Under the pieces are notes generated by a model. That model was not told the origin of the DNA. It ran no database searches and was given only the letters and a program-made list of their open reading frames with translations. Shown here piece after piece: positions 6,282 through 7,822 of a DNA stretch of 7,822 nt (the first letter of the stretch is position 1; the number at the start of each line of letters is the position of its first letter). The position numbers and the translations under genes were made by a program. Source of the DNA: Bacteroidota bacterium (GTDB lineage Bacteria > Bacteroidota > Bacteroidia > Chitinophagales > Chitinophagaceae). The DNA lies in contig CANGUS010000078.1 of NCBI GenBank assembly GCA_947457085.1, positions 1 through 7,822 on the forward strand, read 5' to 3'.

Positions 6282-6295
6282 TTAACTTAAACAAA
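6268..6295 (-). promoter_or_regulatory. Promoter of the fic gene
   Basis: On the minus strand, TTTG (6295-6292) is followed after 16 bases by TATATTTG (6275-6268), a complete Bacteroidota -7 element. The spacer is slightly shorter than the usual 19. Predicted transcription starts around 6264-6261, about 15 bases before the chosen ATG at 6247. The -33 element lies within the T-tract of the aconitase terminator. Confidence 0.6.
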
Positions 6296-6320
6296 AAAAG
6301 TCTGAAAAAATTTCAGACTT
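6292..6320 (-). terminator. Intrinsic terminator of the aconitase gene
   Basis: On the minus strand, a perfect ten-pair stem, AAGTCTGAAA with TTTCAGACTT (6320-6298), has a three-base loop and is followed directly by a run of T residues (6299-6293). It lies 19 bases after the aconitase stop. This is the strongest intrinsic terminator in the window. Confidence 0.88.
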
Positions 6321-6339
6321 CTTAATTATTGAATAAAAA

Positions 6340-7822
6340 TTATGCGTTGAGACTTGCTCTAATTACATTCAAAGCACCACCTGCTTTAAACCAAGCTATT
6401 TGCTGATCGTTATAACTATGTTTTACTTGAATTGTTTCGCTACTACCATCTTTGTGATTTAAAACCATTTGCAAATTTTTTCCAGGAGCAAATGTCAATA
6501 AACCTTCAATATCTATGGTGTCATCCTCTTGAATTTTATCATAATCTGCTTTGTCGGCAAATGTCAAACCAAGCATACCTTGTTTTTTAAGGTTGGTTTC
6601 GTGTATACGAGCAAATGATTTTACCAAAACAGCTCGAACGCCCAAATGACGTGGCTCCATTGCTGCATGTTCACGACTAGAACCTTCCCCATAGTTTTCA
6701 TCACCTACTACAATACTACCAATACCAGCAGCTTTGTATGCTCGTTGCGTGGCAGGAACAGGACCGTATTCGCCAGTTAATTGATTTTTAACTAAATCTG
6801 TTTTTTCATTAAATGAATTCACAGCACCTATCAACATGTTATTTGAAATATTATCTAAATGCCCACGGAATTTCAACCAAGGACCTGCCATTGAGATATG
6901 ATCTGTGGTACATTTACCTTTCGCTTTAATTAATAATTTCATTCCTTTCATATCGGTTCCTTCCCATGCAGCAAATGGATCTAATAATTGCAAACGTTTG
7001 CTGTCTGCACTCACCGCAACTGTTACTTTGCTACCATCTTCAGCAGGTGCTTGGAAGCCAGCATCTTCAACAGCAAAACCATTTGTAGGCAAATCGTCAC
7101 CTGATGGGGCCGTTAATTTTACTTGTTCACCTTTATCATTTGTAATCGTATCAGTGATTGGGTTAAATCCTAAATCTCCCGCAATAGCTAATGCAGTTAC
7201 AATTTCAGGACTCGCGACAAATGCATACGTATTTGGATTTCCATCTGCACGTTTAGCAAAATTTCTATTGAAAGAATGAATAATCGTATTTTTTTCTTGT
7301 TTTTCTGCGCCCATTCTATCCCACATTCCAATACAAGGTCCACAAGCATTTGCAAAAACATTCGCGCCTACATTTTCAAATACCTCTAAAATTCCATCAC
7401 GTTGCACTGTGAATCTAATTTGCTCAGAACCTGGATTGATATTAAATTCTGAATTTAATTTTAATCCTTTTTCATTGATTTGAGAAGCCAAACTTACCGC
7501 ACGTGCTAAATCTTCATAGCTACTATTGGTGCAACTTCCTACTAAGCCTACCGAAATTTTTGAAGGCCAATTATTGGCTGCAATCGCCTCTTTCATTTTA
7601 GAAATTGGTGTAGCTAAGTCCGGAGTAAACGGCCCGTTGATATGTGGCTCTAATTCATCTAAATTTATTTCATATACCTCATCAAAATATTTTGATGGGT
7701 TTGCATATACCTCATCATCACCGGTTAAATGTTCTTTGATGGCATTTGCAGCATCGGCTACATCGGCACGACCTGTTGCACGAAGGTATTTTGCCATGCT
7801 TTCATCGTAACCAAAAGTAGAA
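6340..7822 (-). CDS. Aconitate hydratase, C-terminal part (5' end outside the window)
   Basis: This interconverts citrate and isocitrate via cis-aconitate in the TCA cycle, in the cytoplasm. The visible 493 residues are roughly the last two thirds of a mitochondrial-type aconitase (about 755 residues). The frame continues past the internal methionine at 7797: codons upstream read STFGYDES, so the gene does not begin there. The three [4Fe-4S] ligands are visible, one Cys in VGSCTNSSYED and two in ANACGPCIGMWDR. The C-terminal swivel domain has GDENYGEGSSREHAAMEPR with active-site Ser and Arg, and SFARIHETNLKKQG. Sequence spacing and motifs are closer to eukaryotic mitochondrial ACO2 than to bacterial AcnA (IRP-like) or AcnB, a form common in Bacteroidota. 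It ends in its own terminator. As an Fe-S enzyme it depends on cluster assembly, to which the ferredoxin and iscX genes in this window belong. Confidence 0.96.
   Translation of the reverse strand, partial: STFGYDESMAKYLRATGRADVADAANAIKEHLTGDDEVYANPSKYFDEVYEINLDELEPHINGPFTPDLATPISKMKEAIAANNWPSKISVGLVGSCTNSSYEDLARAVSLASQINEKGLKLNSEFNINPGSEQIRFTVQRDGILEVFENVGANVFANACGPCIGMWDRMGAEKQEKNTIIHSFNRNFAKRADGNPNTYAFVASPEIVTALAIAGDLGFNPITDTITNDKGEQVKLTAPSGDDLPTNGFAVEDAGFQAPAEDGSKVTVAVSADSKRLQLLDPFAAWEGTDMKGMKLLIKAKGKCTTDHISMAGPWLKFRGHLDNISNNMLIGAVNSFNEKTDLVKNQLTGEYGPVPATQRAYKAAGIGSIVVGDENYGEGSSREHAAMEPRHLGVRAVLVKSFARIHETNLKKQGMLGLTFADKADYDKIQEDDTIDIEGLLTFAPGKNLQMVLNHKDGSSETIQVKHSYNDQQIAWFKAGGALNVIRASLNA

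Noticed and set aside
7526..7810. Open frame on the plus strand opposite aconitase, and a second at 6905-7279
   Set aside because: Both lie antisense to strongly conserved aconitase codons and have no recognisable protein family or upstream signals.

Overview
This is an AT-rich chromosomal window that reads as Bacteroidota, perhaps a Chitinophagales or flavobacterial relative. The main reasons are matches to the Bacteroidota -7 promoter element TAnnTTTG upstream of several genes (TATATTTG, TACTTTTG), A-rich leaders without strong Shine-Dalgarno sequences, and protein sequences that resemble that phylum. The genus cannot be determined from the sequence alone.

Layout. Positions 1-1055 (minus strand) hold two overlapping genes of CDP-sugar synthesis, rfbF (glucose-1-phosphate cytidylyltransferase) and the start of rfbG (CDP-glucose 4,6-dehydratase), the entry into O-antigen or polysaccharide dideoxyhexose synthesis. 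Positions 1235-2877 (minus) hold purK and purE, overlapping by 37 bases, which together convert AIR to CAIR in purine synthesis. On the plus strand, 3015-3662 holds an adrenodoxin-type [2Fe-2S] ferredoxin and an iscX homologue, an iron-sulfur cluster assembly pair. The iscX frame is interrupted by a single in-frame TGA at 3450-3452. Positions 3716-5164 (plus) hold a response regulator with an AAA+ sigma-54-activator domain and, six bases later, a small DUF721/DciA-like protein. From 5198 onwards everything is on the minus strand: an HTH-Fic protein (5198-6247) with a promoter and an inverted repeat typical of autoregulation, then the C-terminal two thirds of an aconitase whose strong intrinsic terminator abuts the fic promoter.

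Most of the window is housekeeping metabolism. The points that deserve a second look are the interrupted iscX (its TGA falls where E. coli IscX has a tryptophan), the response regulator that has neither a canonical GAFTGA loop nor a DNA-binding domain, and the HTH-Fic gene whose -7 element is overlapped by one arm of a perfect 9-base inverted repeat. I found no mobile element, CRISPR array, tRNA or rRNA, and no clear sign of a wholly new system.
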